DNA from: Streptomyces griseorubiginosus
GTDB lineage: Bacteria; Actinomycetota; Actinomycetes; Streptomycetales; Streptomycetaceae
DNA: 64,000 nucleotides
Direction of reading: 5' to 3'
NCBI RefSeq assembly: GCF_001514195.1
Contig: NZ_KQ948740.1
Location: 62,001-126,000 of the forward strand
Numbering within the stretch: the first letter of the stretch is position 1; every line of letters begins with the position of its first letter. Shown piece after piece: positions 15,946 to 24,376 of this stretch. The notes below the pieces were generated by a model. That model was given only the letters and a program-made list of their open reading frames with translations. It was not told the DNA's origin and did not search any database. The translations under genes and the position numbers were made by a program.

Positions 15946-17298
15946 CTGCGGAACGAACCGCACAGACCCTCCGACGACACCCCCGCCACCGTGCCCGCGC
16001 CCCGCCGCTCGCCCTTCTCGCCGGCGGCCGACGTCATCGGCTCGGAACTCGACCTGGGGCTGACCGGCAGCCATGTCGTGCACGCGCTGACCCCCGGTTT
16101 CTGCGACGCGGCGTCCCTGTACCTGCTGGAGCGGTGGCGCCGCGAGGAGACCACGTACGCGGGCGCGGACCCCGCCCAGATCGAGGCACGCCGGCTGGCC
16201 CTGCGGGTGGGCACGGACGCGCCCGAGTCCTGGGAGCGCACCCTGCCGGTCGGCGAGGTGCTCGTCTTCCCCCGCGCGACGCCGTACGCCCGCGCCCTGG
16301 TCGACGGACACGCCCAGCTGCTCGACTCGGTGGACGAGCACACCGCCGAGCGGCTCACCCTGTCCGCCGGCCAGGACGCGCGGATCGGCGAACTCCTCAA
16401 GACGCGCTCGTTCCTCGTGGTGCCGCTGCGGCTGCGGGGCGGGGCGATCGGCTTCGTCGCCTGCTCGCGCGGGCCGGAGCGGGGACCGTTCCTGACCGCG
16501 GAGATCGCGGCCGTGGAGTCGCTGGCCGCCCGGGCCGCGGTCGCCCTGGACAACGCGCGCCGCTACGAGCACGAGCGCCGTACCGCGCTGGCCATCCGCA
16601 ACAGCCTGCTGCCGGGGAGCATCCAGGAGGTGGAGGGCTGCCGGATCGCCCACGGGTCCCTGCCCGCGGGCCAGGGATCGATCATCGGCGGTGACTGGTT
16701 CGACGTGCTGAGACGGCCCGGCGACCGGGTCAGCCTGATCGTCGGGGACGCGATGGGGCACGGCCCGGAATCGGCCGTGGCGATGATCCAGCTGCGGACC
16801 GCGGTGCGGACCCTGGCGGGGCTCGACATCCCCGCCGCCGACCTCGTACGACGGCTCGACGCGCTCGCCAGCGAGACCCCCGGCGCCTCCTTCGCGACCT
16901 GCATCTACGCCGAGTGGGACGCGCGGCACCGCACCTGCACCCTGGTGGGCGCCGGGCATCCGCCCCCGCTGCTGCGCGGCCCGGACGGCCGAACCGCCCC
17001 GGTCACCCTGGTCGGCGCGGGCCTGCCGCTCGGTCTCGGCGCGGGCAGCTACGAGCCGACCGTGTTGAGCGTCGAGGACCCGGCCCTGCTCGTGCTCTAC
17101 AGCGACGGTCTGGTCGAGTCCCGGGACGCGGACATCGACCAGGAGATCGCCCGCCTCGCCGAGGCGCTCGACACGGCGGCCGCCGACCACGATCCGCTGC
17201 CCGCCCTGTGCCGACGGCTGCTGCACACCCCGTCCGACCCGGCCCGCTCGGACGACCGCACACTGCTGCTCGCCGAACTCACTCCGGCGGTCCGATAG
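15946..17298 (+). CDS. GAF-SpoIIE (PP2C-type) serine/threonine phosphatase
   Basis: About 450 aa. A GAF-like sensor region occupies roughly residues 20-205 and a SpoIIE/RsbU phosphatase domain follows, with metal-binding and core motifs GGDWFDV, GDAMGHG, AGHPPP and YSDGLVE. Such enzymes dephosphorylate anti-anti-sigma factors in partner-switching cascades. The start is uncertain: CTG 15946 has GGAAAGG ten bases upstream, GTG 15991 lacks a ribosome site, and ATG 15808 would overlap the divergent methyltransferase gene. The convergent HATPase gene next door is a natural partner type (anti-sigma kinase-like), separated only by the 22-bp repeat array. Confidence 0.85.
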   Translation: MRNEPHRPSDDTPATVPAPRRSPFSPAADVIGSELDLGLTGSHVVHALTPGFCDAASLYLLERWRREETTYAGADPAQIEARRLALRVGTDAPESWERTLPVGEVLVFPRATPYARALVDGHAQLLDSVDEHTAERLTLSAGQDARIGELLKTRSFLVVPLRLRGGAIGFVACSRGPERGPFLTAEIAAVESLAARAAVALDNARRYEHERRTALAIRNSLLPGSIQEVEGCRIAHGSLPAGQGSIIGGDWFDVLRRPGDRVSLIVGDAMGHGPESAVAMIQLRTAVRTLAGLDIPAADLVRRLDALASETPGASFATCIYAEWDARHRTCTLVGAGHPPPLLRGPDGRTAPVTLVGAGLPLGLGAGSYEPTVLSVEDPALLVLYSDGLVESRDADIDQEIARLAEALDTAAADHDPLPALCRRLLHTPSDPARSDDRTLLLAELTPAVR

Positions 17299-17304
17299 TT
17301 CAGC

Positions 17305-17436
17305 GGTTCAGGCGGTCCGGTTCGGTGGTTGAGGCGGTCCGGCTCGGTGATTCAGGCGGTCTGGTTCGCTGGTCCAGGACGTCCGGCTCGGTGGTCCAGG
17401 ACGTCCGGTTCGGTGGTTCAGGCCGTCAGGTTCGCC
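17305..17436. repeat. Six tandem 22-bp repeats between convergent genes
   Basis: Six consecutive units of exactly 22 bp (17305, 17327, 17349, 17371, 17393, 17415) share the pattern GGTTCAGGCGGTCCGGTTCGGT with a few changes each. Since 22 is not a multiple of three the array is not coding; its last unit runs through the stop codon of the minus-strand HATPase gene at 17418. It starts seven bases after the phosphatase stop. Confidence 0.92.
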
Positions 17437-17858
17437 CAGACGGCGTTTCCGCCGGTGAGTCGGGAGCGGTCCACCCCCCAGGTGGCCGCGAGTTCCTCCA
17501 CCAGGAACAGGCCCCTGCCGCCCTCGTCGTCGAGGGCCGCCCGGCAGCGGCGCAGCCTGCGGCGGGAGCGGTCGTGGTCGTGCACCTCCAGCCGGAGGAT
17601 CCCCTCGGTGACCAGTCCGATGCCGCACAGGATGCGGGCGCTGAGGGTGTGGCACACGGCGTTGGTGGCCAGTTCCGACAGCAGCAGGACCGCGTCCGAG
17701 CGCAGCTCGCCGGGCAGGCTCCAGGACTTGAGCCGGGTGCCGACCGAGCGGCGGGCGACCCCGACGCTGGAGCGGTGCGCGGGGAGCTCGATCCAGTGAG
17801 TTCGTTCCTGGTCCACGGCGTCTAACAGCTGGGGGGACGAAGTCGTGTGGGGGGACAC
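17418..17858 (-). CDS. Stand-alone HATPase_c domain protein (RsbW/anti-sigma-like)
   Basis: 146 aa. GTG 17858 has GGAAGG eight bases upstream. The GHKL ATP-binding core is visible: N-box LLLSELATNAVCHT and G-box DEGGRGLFLVEELAATWGV. Streptomycetes have many such solitary ATPases, thought to act as anti-sigma or kinase components of partner-switching modules; the target is not shown. It is convergent with the SpoIIE phosphatase gene and divergent from the XRE gene. The last three codons run into the 22-bp tandem array, so array changes could alter the C-terminus (NLTA). Confidence 0.85.
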   Translation of the reverse strand: MSPHTTSSPQLLDAVDQERTHWIELPAHRSSVGVARRSVGTRLKSWSLPGELRSDAVLLLSELATNAVCHTLSARILCGIGLVTEGILRLEVHDHDRSRRRLRRCRAALDDEGGRGLFLVEELAATWGVDRSRLTGGNAVWANLTA

Positions 17859-18123
17859 GGTGTTGGCCTTCCGTGGGGAGGCGGCGCGGCCTGGCGAGAC
17901 GCATCGGAGAGGTCGGGATCGTTGCCAACCGGCAGGAGGGTAGGGGCGGTTGACGTCACTGTGCGCGCGTTCGGCGGCACGGTTCACACAGGCAATCATG
18001 CTCGCAACGAAGTTCAACCTGCAACCAGCTTCCTGATAATTTCAGAGAGCCGGTATCGGCCCGATCGCGTCATCAAGTCGCCGCGGGGCCCGTGCCGGTG
18101 ACAGCCCCCCAGGAGGTCAGGAC

Positions 18124-18999
18124 GTGAGCGAAGGCCGTACGGGCACGGGTGGCACCAGTGCTCCCACCGTGCTGCGCATGATCCTCGGCCGGCGTCTCCA
18201 GGAGCGGCGGCAGGACGCGGGCAGGTCGCTGGACGACGCGGCCAAGGCGCTCAGAGTGACCTCGCTCACCATCCGCCGCCTGGAGAAGGCGGAGGTCGCG
18301 CTCAAGCCGCTGTACGTGGAGAAGCTGCTCGAGACCTACGGGGCCGAGCGGCAGGAGATCGACGAGTTCGTCGTCCTCGCCGAGCGGGCCAACGAGCCCG
18401 GCTGGTGGCACACCTACCGGGACGTGCTGCCGAACTGGTTCAGCGCCTACGTCAGTCTGGAGGCCGGGGCCAGGACCCTGCGCACCTACGAGCCGCACTA
18501 CGTGACGGGACTCCTCCAGACCCGTGCGTACGCGCACGGCGTGCTGCGCAGCGGCTTCCCCCACGAGCCCGACGAGGACCTGGGCAGACGGGTGGACCTG
18601 CGGCTGCGCCGCCAGAGCCTGCTGGAGAGACCCGACGCGCCCACGCTGTGGGTGGTGATGGAAGAAGCCGTACTGCACCGGGTGGTCGGCGGCCCCGAGG
18701 TCATGCGGGAGCAGATCGAACGGCTCCTGGAGGTCGCGGAGCTGGAGCACGTCAGTGTCGACGTGGTGCCGTTCACCGCCGGCGCCCATGTGGGCGCGTG
18801 CGCCCCGTTCACGTACTTCCGCTTCGAGGAACCCGAGCTGCCGGACATCGTCTACACCGAGGTCCTCTCCGGCGCGATGTACCTGGACCAGCGCGCGGAC
18901 GTGGTGGCCCATCTGGAGGCGCACAGCCGCATGTCCCTGCTGACCTCGGACGCGGACAGCAGGGCACTCCTGAACCGCATGCGCAAGGAGTACTCATGA
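18124..18999 (+). CDS. XRE-family regulator with DUF5753 domain
   Basis: 291 aa. GTG 18124 lies behind AGGAGG. Residues about 18-70 form the helix-turn-helix (LGRRLQERRQDAGRSLDDAA, then TIRRLEKAE); residues about 100-285 match DUF5753, with EPHYVTGLLQTRAYA and the typical ending 'SRALLNRMRKEY'. This family is paired in streptomycetes with a small DUF397 protein, which follows here with an ATGA overlap; the pairs behave like toxin-antitoxin-like or developmental regulator/partner systems (compare the bldB and whiJ neighbourhoods). The upstream region holds TGATAAT (about 18031), a possible -10. Confidence 0.9.
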   Translation: MSEGRTGTGGTSAPTVLRMILGRRLQERRQDAGRSLDDAAKALRVTSLTIRRLEKAEVALKPLYVEKLLETYGAERQEIDEFVVLAERANEPGWWHTYRDVLPNWFSAYVSLEAGARTLRTYEPHYVTGLLQTRAYAHGVLRSGFPHEPDEDLGRRVDLRLRRQSLLERPDAPTLWVVMEEAVLHRVVGGPEVMREQIERLLEVAELEHVSVDVVPFTAGAHVGACAPFTYFRFEEPELPDIVYTEVLSGAMYLDQRADVVAHLEAHSRMSLLTSDADSRALLNRMRKEYS

Positions 19000-19247
19000 C
19001 CAGCACCGACTGTCACGTCTACAACGGGATGCCGGCCGCCGAACTCGGCGAGCAGGGCTGGGAGTCCCCGTGGAGCGGCCCCAACGGCGGCCAGTGCGTG
19101 CAGACCAAGCTCCTGGCCGACGGCCGGGTGGCGCTGCGGCAGTCGACCGATCCGGCCGGGCCCGCGCTGATCTGCACCCCGCAGGAGATCGCCGCGTTCG
19201 TCGCGGGCGTCAAGCGGGGTCTCGCCGACCATCTGACGGCCGGCTGA
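18996..19247 (+). CDS. DUF397 small protein, partner of the XRE regulator
   Basis: 83 aa. ATG 18996 overlaps the regulator's stop (ATGA), so translation is coupled. The DUF397 pattern is clear: WESPWSGPNGGQCVQTKLL, VALRQSTDP, and a final helix around EIAAFVAGVKRGLADHL. In the whiJ-type pairs the small protein modulates the DNA-binding partner; that role is inferred here from position. The stop codon sits inside a GCCGGC-TGA-GCCGGC palindrome. Confidence 0.88.
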   Translation: MTSTDCHVYNGMPAAELGEQGWESPWSGPNGGQCVQTKLLADGRVALRQSTDPAGPALICTPQEIAAFVAGVKRGLADHLTAG

Positions 19248-19331
19248 GCCGGCTGCCCCACGACCCGAGCCGGACCTGCCCCGGCAGCGACCTGCCCGAC
19301 ACCCCCACGCACCCCACCTGAAAGGGACAGG

Positions 19332-20150
19332 ATGACCCACCCCCACGCCGCGCGGGAGATCGACACCAGCCGGCCCCACTCCGCCCGGATGTACGACTAC
19401 TACCTCGGCGGCAAGGACCACTTCGACGTCGACACGCAGGCGGCCGAGACCGTCGCGGCCACCTACCCCGGCATCTTCACCTGCGCCCGCGAGATCCGCG
19501 CCTTCATGCACCGGGCCACCCGGGTCCTCGCCCAGGAGTACGGGGTGCGCCAGTGGCTGGACATCGGCACCGGCATCCCGACCGAGCCGAATCTGCACCA
19601 GGTCGCACAGTCCGTGGCACCCGAGGCACGCGTCGTCTACGCCGACAACGACCCGCTGGTCCTCAAGTACGCCGAGCGCCTGATGCGCAACACGCCCGAG
19701 GGCCGCACCGCCTATGTCCAGGGGGACTTCACCGACCCCGAGGCGATCCTGGGCTCCCCCGAGGTGGCCAGGACCCTGGACCTGAACCGGCCGGTCGCCC
19801 TGTCGCTCAACGCCATCCTGCACTTCGTGCCGGACGACTGGGACCCGTACGGCACCGTCTCCCGTCTCCTGGACGCCCTGCCCTCGGGCAGCGCGCTGGC
19901 GGTGAGCCACTGCACGGGCGACTTCGCTCCGGAGCTGTGGGAGAAGCTCGTCGGCATCTACGCCGCCGCGGGCACCCGGGCCCAGGTGCGCAGCAAGGAG
20001 GAGGTGGCCCGCTTCTTCAAGGGCCTCGATCTGCTCGACCCGGGCATCTCCCTCACCCACCGCTGGCGCCAGGACGACCCGCGGGGCACGGCCCCGGAAC
20101 CGACGGACGCCGAGGTCAGCGCATGGGCCGGGGTGGGCATCAAGCCGTGA
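19332..20150 (+). CDS. SAM-dependent methyltransferase, DUF574 / Methyltransf_19 type (second copy)
   Basis: 272 aa, AAAGGGACAGG before ATG 19332. The architecture repeats that of the gene at 15014-15826: N-terminal SARMYDYYLGGKDHFDVD, SAM loop WLDIGTGIPTEPNLHQ, acidic strand VVYADNDPLVL, and LSLNAILHFVPDDWDPYG, ending SAWAGVGIKP. The two copies differ at many positions, so they are paralogues rather than a recent duplication. It follows the XRE/DUF397 pair by 84 bases and may be cotranscribed; family members frequently sit beside such regulators. Substrate unknown. Confidence 0.87.
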   Translation: MTHPHAAREIDTSRPHSARMYDYYLGGKDHFDVDTQAAETVAATYPGIFTCAREIRAFMHRATRVLAQEYGVRQWLDIGTGIPTEPNLHQVAQSVAPEARVVYADNDPLVLKYAERLMRNTPEGRTAYVQGDFTDPEAILGSPEVARTLDLNRPVALSLNAILHFVPDDWDPYGTVSRLLDALPSGSALAVSHCTGDFAPELWEKLVGIYAAAGTRAQVRSKEEVARFFKGLDLLDPGISLTHRWRQDDPRGTAPEPTDAEVSAWAGVGIKP

Positions 20151-20186
20151 CGCGGTGCAATTTCGTGCCGTGACAGGATCCACCGC

Positions 20187-20927
20187 ATGAGCAACGAAGA
20201 GCGGGAGCGGCCCGTCGCCCTGGTCACCGGGTCCACGTCCGGGATCGGGGAGGCCGTCGCACGGCGCCTCGCGGCGGACGGCACGCGGGTCGTCGTGCAC
20301 TCGCGGCGCAGCGCGGCGGCCGGGCAGGCGCTGGCCGCGGAGCTCGGCGGCGCCTATCTCCAGGCGGACCTGGGGGTGGAGGAGGAGGCCCGCGGGCTGG
20401 TCGAGGCGGCCCTCGGCCGGTTCGGGCGGCTGGACGTGCTGGTGAACAACGCGGGCATCAGCTGGCCGATCCCGCACGCGGACCTCGCGGCGGCGACCCC
20501 GGCGGACTGGCGGCACCTGCTGGAGGTCAACCTCATCGCCCCCTGGGTGCTGTGCACGACGGCCCTTCCCGCCCTGCGGCGGTCCCCGGGCGGCGGCAGC
20601 ATCGTCAACATCACCAGCCACGCCGGCGTACGGCCCAAGGGGTCCTCGGTGCCGTACGCGGCGAGCAAGGCCGCGCTGAACCATGTGACCCGGCTGCTCG
20701 CGGCGGCGCTCGGCCCCGACGTCCGGGTGAACGCGGTGGCCCCCGGCCTCGTGGACACACCGATGACGAAGGACTGGGCGGAGGCGCACGAACTGTGGCG
20801 CGACCGCGCCCCGATGCACCGCCCGGCCCGGCCGTCCGACGTGGCCGACCTGGTGGCGTCGGTGATCGCCAGCGGCTACCTCACCGGAGAGGTCATCATG
20901 CTGGACGGCGGCCTGAACCTGACCTGA
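20187..20927 (+). CDS. Short-chain dehydrogenase/reductase
   Basis: 246 aa, classical SDR. Nucleotide-binding loop TGSTSGIGEAVA, the NNAGIS motif, Ser in NITSHAG, the catalytic YAASK (Tyr and Lys four apart), and a C-terminal TGEVIMLDGGLNLT that is common in FabG-like members. It reduces or oxidises an alcohol/ketone with NAD(P)H; substrate unknown. The ribosome site is weak (AGGATC). It is 36 bases after the methyltransferase and convergent with the flavin monooxygenase. As a FabG-like ketoreductase it could in principle serve the distant lipid PKS, but nothing in position supports this. Confidence 0.88.
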   Translation: MSNEERERPVALVTGSTSGIGEAVARRLAADGTRVVVHSRRSAAAGQALAAELGGAYLQADLGVEEEARGLVEAALGRFGRLDVLVNNAGISWPIPHADLAAATPADWRHLLEVNLIAPWVLCTTALPALRRSPGGGSIVNITSHAGVRPKGSSVPYAASKAALNHVTRLLAAALGPDVRVNAVAPGLVDTPMTKDWAEAHELWRDRAPMHRPARPSDVADLVASVIASGYLTGEVIMLDGGLNLT

Positions 20928-20956
20928 GAACTCCTGCGCCCCGGAGCCCTGTTGAG

Positions 20957-22147
20957 TCATGGCATCGGGGCGAACACGGGCAGCGTCAGCGCTGAGTGGG
21001 CCGGTCGGGGCGGCGGGGAGGGCATCGTGACCAGGTCGCGCAGCATGGCGTCGCGCTGCTCCAGGGCTCGCGCGGTGGTGGGGAAGAGCCTGGCTCCGCC
21101 GTTGTCGACCAGTGCCTGATTCACGCTGACGAACGCGCGCAGATCACGTTCGTAGGCGGCGAAGGCCGCGGTGTGGTCGCGGTGCGCGGCCAGGGCGTGG
21201 GCGAGCATGTAGGCACCGACCAGCGCGAGACTCGACCCCTGTCCGGTGAGGAACGAGGGGGCGTAGGCGGCGTCGCCGACGAGCGCGACCCGGCCGCTGG
21301 ACCAGTGGGGCATGCGGATCTGCCCTGCCGTGTCGCAGTACAGGTCGTCCGCGTCGCGCATGGCGCCGATGATGGCCGGTACCTTCCATCCCGCTCCCGC
21401 GAAGGCCGTGGTGAGCAGGGCCCGTCGGGCTTCGGGGTTGCGAAGGGCGGCCGACGGCGGTTCCGGTCGGTGAAAGGTCAGGAAGGCGTGCAGTCGGTCG
21501 GTGTCACCGACGGCGTAGAGGGCCGCCGCCCTCCCCGGGGTGTTCCACAGCATGAGCTCGTGGGAGAGCCCAAAGGTGTTCGGCATGGTGAACAGGCCGA
21601 AGCAGTAGCCGAGGTAGCGGTGGAACTGTTCTTCGGGGCCGAACACCGACTCCCGGGTGGGCGAGTGCAGCCCGTCGGCGCCGAACACGAGGTCGTACGT
21701 GCGCCGCAGCCCGCTGTGGAACGTGATGTCGACACCCCGTCCGGACTGATCGAGGGTGGCGATGGAGTCGTCGAACAGGAACTCCACGTCGTCGCGGACC
21801 CTCGCCTGGAGAAGCGCGGCCAGGTCTCCTCGGCGCACTTCCAGGTCCTGTCCCTGGACACTGCCGACGACGGCGTGGGAGGCGAGCGAGGCCACCGTGC
21901 CGCCCTCGGCGTCGAGGAAGGTGCACCGCGGGGAGTCGACGTGCGCGCTCCGCAGCTGCGGCAGGATTCCCATCCGCCGGACCACTTCCGTCGCGGTACC
22001 GCGGATGTCGATGGGGTAGCCAGGGGCCCGTGACGCGCCCGCCTTCTCCACCACGGTGACCTCGAACCCGGTGCGGTGCAGCCAGTACGCCAGCGCGGGT
22101 CCGGAGATGCCGGCCCCGGAGACCAGCACCTTGCGCTTCGGTGTCAT
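20957..22147 (-). CDS. FAD-dependent monooxygenase (TetX/PHBH-like)
   Basis: 396 aa. ATG 22147 overlaps the MFS gene's stop (ATGA) and has AAGGGAA upstream. FAD-binding motifs are intact: GAGISGPALAYWL near the start, an Asp-Gly motif (VFGADGLHSPTRES) and GDAAYAPSFLTGQGSSLA. The family hydroxylates aromatic or polyketide substrates, including tetracycline-type drugs, using NAD(P)H and O2. Being translationally coupled behind a multidrug-type exporter, it plausibly belongs to a detoxification or self-protection operon. No regulator lies adjacent. No substrate can be named. Confidence 0.88.
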   Translation of the reverse strand: MTPKRKVLVSGAGISGPALAYWLHRTGFEVTVVEKAGASRAPGYPIDIRGTATEVVRRMGILPQLRSAHVDSPRCTFLDAEGGTVASLASHAVVGSVQGQDLEVRRGDLAALLQARVRDDVEFLFDDSIATLDQSGRGVDITFHSGLRRTYDLVFGADGLHSPTRESVFGPEEQFHRYLGYCFGLFTMPNTFGLSHELMLWNTPGRAAALYAVGDTDRLHAFLTFHRPEPPSAALRNPEARRALLTTAFAGAGWKVPAIIGAMRDADDLYCDTAGQIRMPHWSSGRVALVGDAAYAPSFLTGQGSSLALVGAYMLAHALAAHRDHTAAFAAYERDLRAFVSVNQALVDNGGARLFPTTARALEQRDAMLRDLVTMPSPPPRPAHSALTLPVFAPMP

Positions 22148-23550
22148 GCCTGGGTTCCCTTCTTGGTGATATGGACGAAGAGCAGTGAGAGCGCGGCGAC
22201 CAGGCCGGTGACGGTGAACCCGGTGACGAAGGCCGATTCGCTCGGCAGGCCCGTCACCGATGCGGCCCCGGCGTCGAGGATTGCGGCGGCGATCTGGGCG
22301 CCCAGGGCTACGCCGATCACGCGGGTCACCACGAGCAGGCTGGTGGCGATGCCGATGTCCTTGGTCCCGATGGCGTTGGCGGTGCCGGCGAGCAGGGCGG
22401 TGGTGCCGACGCCCGCGGCGAACGCGGTCAGCACCTTCGCGAGGACGAGCTGCCATTCCGCGGAGTGCAACGACGCCAGGGCGATCATCGTGGCCGCCGT
22501 GACGACGGTGCCCGCCATGACGACGGCACGCGGTCCGAAACGCCGGGCCGCGATCCCCCCGACCGCGTCGCTCAGCGCCCCGGCGACGGCGCCGGGCAGG
22601 AGAAACAGTCCTATGTCGGTGGTGCCGGCTCCGAAGCCGTATCCGTCGGCCGATACCGCGAACAGCTGCGGAAGGAGAAAGAGCACCATCCCGGAGGCGG
22701 TGGTGATGACGAAGGTGAACACGACCGAGTGCCACATACCGGGCTTCGCCAGCATGCGCAGATCGACCATCGGGGAGGCTGCCCTGCGCTCGACGACGAC
22801 CCATCCGCAGGCGAGGGCGGCCACGACCACGGCGAGGGCACCGGTCGCGAGGGGCGGCAGGCCGCCGGTTCCGGTCACCGTCACGAGCCCGATCATGAAC
22901 ACGAGCAGGGTGCCGCTCAGCAGGAGCACTCCGGGCCAGTCGATCCCGTCGTCCGACGGGACCGGCGGATCGTGCGGCAGCAGCAGCGCCACGACCGATG
23001 TCGCGGCCACGACCGCGATCGTCGGCAGGGCGAACATCCAGTGCCAGGACAGTCCTTGCGCGATCGGCCCGGCGAACAGGATGCCCACCATGCCGCCGCC
23101 CGTGAACAGCGCGACGACCAGCCCGATCGCCGTCTGCGAGGTGCCTGCCGGGAGGTGTTTGCGCATCAGGATGAAGGAGAGCGGCAGCGCGCCCACCATG
23201 ACGCCCTGAAGCACCTGGCCGAGCAGCAGCACCGGCAGGTTCGGCGCGAGAGCGGCCGACAGACCGCCGGCCGAAACCACGGCCATCAGCAGGACCAGGA
23301 CCCGTTTACCGCCGTAGCGGTCGCCGAGTTTACCCGCGACGGGCGCGACCACGGCGCCCGTCACGAGTAACGAGTTGCCGATCAAGGCTCCTTCGCCAGG
23401 ACTGACCCCCAACTCCCTTTGCAGCAGCGGGAGCGCAGGCTCCACCACCGACTGCAGGGCGCCGAGGGCGAGGGCCAGGATGCCGAGCGCACCCAGCGGC
23501 AGACGGCCGGTACGGGCCGGCGAGACCACAGCTGTCGCCATTTTGGACAT
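22144..23550 (-). CDS. MFS multidrug-type exporter (DHA2-like)
   Basis: 468 aa. ATG 23550 follows AAAGGGA; an upstream in-frame ATG (23646) has no ribosome site. About fourteen hydrophobic segments and the motif-A loop GKLGDRYGGKRVLVL place it in the drug:H+ antiporter-2 group. Loop DLRMLAKPGMWHSVV between the middle helices is typical. First gene of a two-gene operon with the flavin monooxygenase. Efflux driven by proton gradient is expected from the family; the cargo is unknown. Confidence 0.88.
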   Translation of the reverse strand: MSKMATAVVSPARTGRLPLGALGILALALGALQSVVEPALPLLQRELGVSPGEGALIGNSLLVTGAVVAPVAGKLGDRYGGKRVLVLLMAVVSAGGLSAALAPNLPVLLLGQVLQGVMVGALPLSFILMRKHLPAGTSQTAIGLVVALFTGGGMVGILFAGPIAQGLSWHWMFALPTIAVVAATSVVALLLPHDPPVPSDDGIDWPGVLLLSGTLLVFMIGLVTVTGTGGLPPLATGALAVVVAALACGWVVVERRAASPMVDLRMLAKPGMWHSVVFTFVITTASGMVLFLLPQLFAVSADGYGFGAGTTDIGLFLLPGAVAGALSDAVGGIAARRFGPRAVVMAGTVVTAATMIALASLHSAEWQLVLAKVLTAFAAGVGTTALLAGTANAIGTKDIGIATSLLVVTRVIGVALGAQIAAAILDAGAASVTGLPSESAFVTGFTVTGLVAALSLLFVHITKKGTQA

Positions 23551-23695
23551 GCGTATCCCTTTCAGGGGTGGTGGTGAGTGGGTGGTGGGAAGTCGTTGAG
23601 GGGAGTCAGCACGGGGGCATGGCTGATACGGGCGCCGCGCCGTCATGCGCGCAGGAGCACGTGCTGTTCTGGCTGCCGTGGAGGTGTGTGGAGTG

Positions 23696-24376
23696 CTACG
23701 GCGTGCGGTCGGGGCCGGTGTGGGCCAGCCCCGTCCGATAGGCGATCACGACGAGTTGCGCGCGGTCGCGGGCGCCCAGCTTCGTCATGGCGCGCTGCAC
23801 ATGGGCCCGAACGGTGAAGGGGCTGAGGAACATCCGCTCGGCGATCTCCTGGTTGGACAGACCGGTCGCGACCAGGGCCACCATCTCGCGCTCGCGTGGG
23901 GTGAGCACGGCGAGCTGCTCCGGGTCGTGCGACGGGGCGTCATCCGGTGTGGCCAGGAAACGGGCGACCAGGGAGCGGGTCGCGGCGGGTGACAGAAGTG
24001 TGTCGCCGTCGGCGATCGTCCGCACGGCGTGCAGCAGGTCCTCGGCGCCGATGCCCTTGCCGATGAAGCCGCCGGCTCCCGCGCGCAGCGCCTGGGCGAC
24101 GTACTCGTCGGTCTCGTAGGTGGTGAGGATCAGGATGCGGCTGGCACGCAGTTCCGGGTCCGCGCAGATCTCCGACGTGGCGGTGAGGCCGTCCACCTCG
24201 GGCATCCGGATGTCCATGACCACCACGTCGGGGCGCAGTTGACGGGTGAGTCGCACGGCCTCCCTGCCGTCGGCGGCCTCACCGACCACGGTGATGTCGT
24301 CGGCGGACTCCAGCAGCAGCCGGAAGGCGCCTCGGAGCAGGGCCTGGTCGTCGGCGAGCAACACGCGGAGGGTCAC
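23696..24376 (-). CDS. NarL/LuxR-type response regulator
   Basis: 226 aa. GTG 24376 overlaps the kinase stop (GTGA). Receiver domain with acidic pocket (LLADDQ), phospho-acceptor Asp55 (VVVMDIRMPEVDG), the conserved Thr (LILTTYETDEY) and Lys (FIGKGIGAEDLL). The C-terminal LuxR helix-turn-helix is LTPREREMVALVATGLSNQEIAERM. It is the third gene of the MMPL-kinase-regulator operon and likely controls that exporter. Confidence 0.93.
   Translation of the reverse strand: MTLRVLLADDQALLRGAFRLLLESADDITVVGEAADGREAVRLTRQLRPDVVVMDIRMPEVDGLTATSEICADPELRASRILILTTYETDEYVAQALRAGAGGFIGKGIGAEDLLHAVRTIADGDTLLSPAATRSLVARFLATPDDAPSHDPEQLAVLTPREREMVALVATGLSNQEIAERMFLSPFTVRAHVQRAMTKLGARDRAQLVVIAYRTGLAHTGPDRTP

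Noticed and set aside
17305..17436. CRISPR array
   Set aside because: The 22-bp units are directly adjacent with no unique spacers, and there are no cas genes in the window; it is a plain tandem repeat.
20957..22804. A 615-codon version of the flavin monooxygenase reading through the MFS gene
   Set aside because: The FAD-binding GAGISG motif begins a few codons after ATG 22147, and this ATG overlaps the MFS stop; the extension is antisense-free but out-of-frame sequence of the transporter gene.
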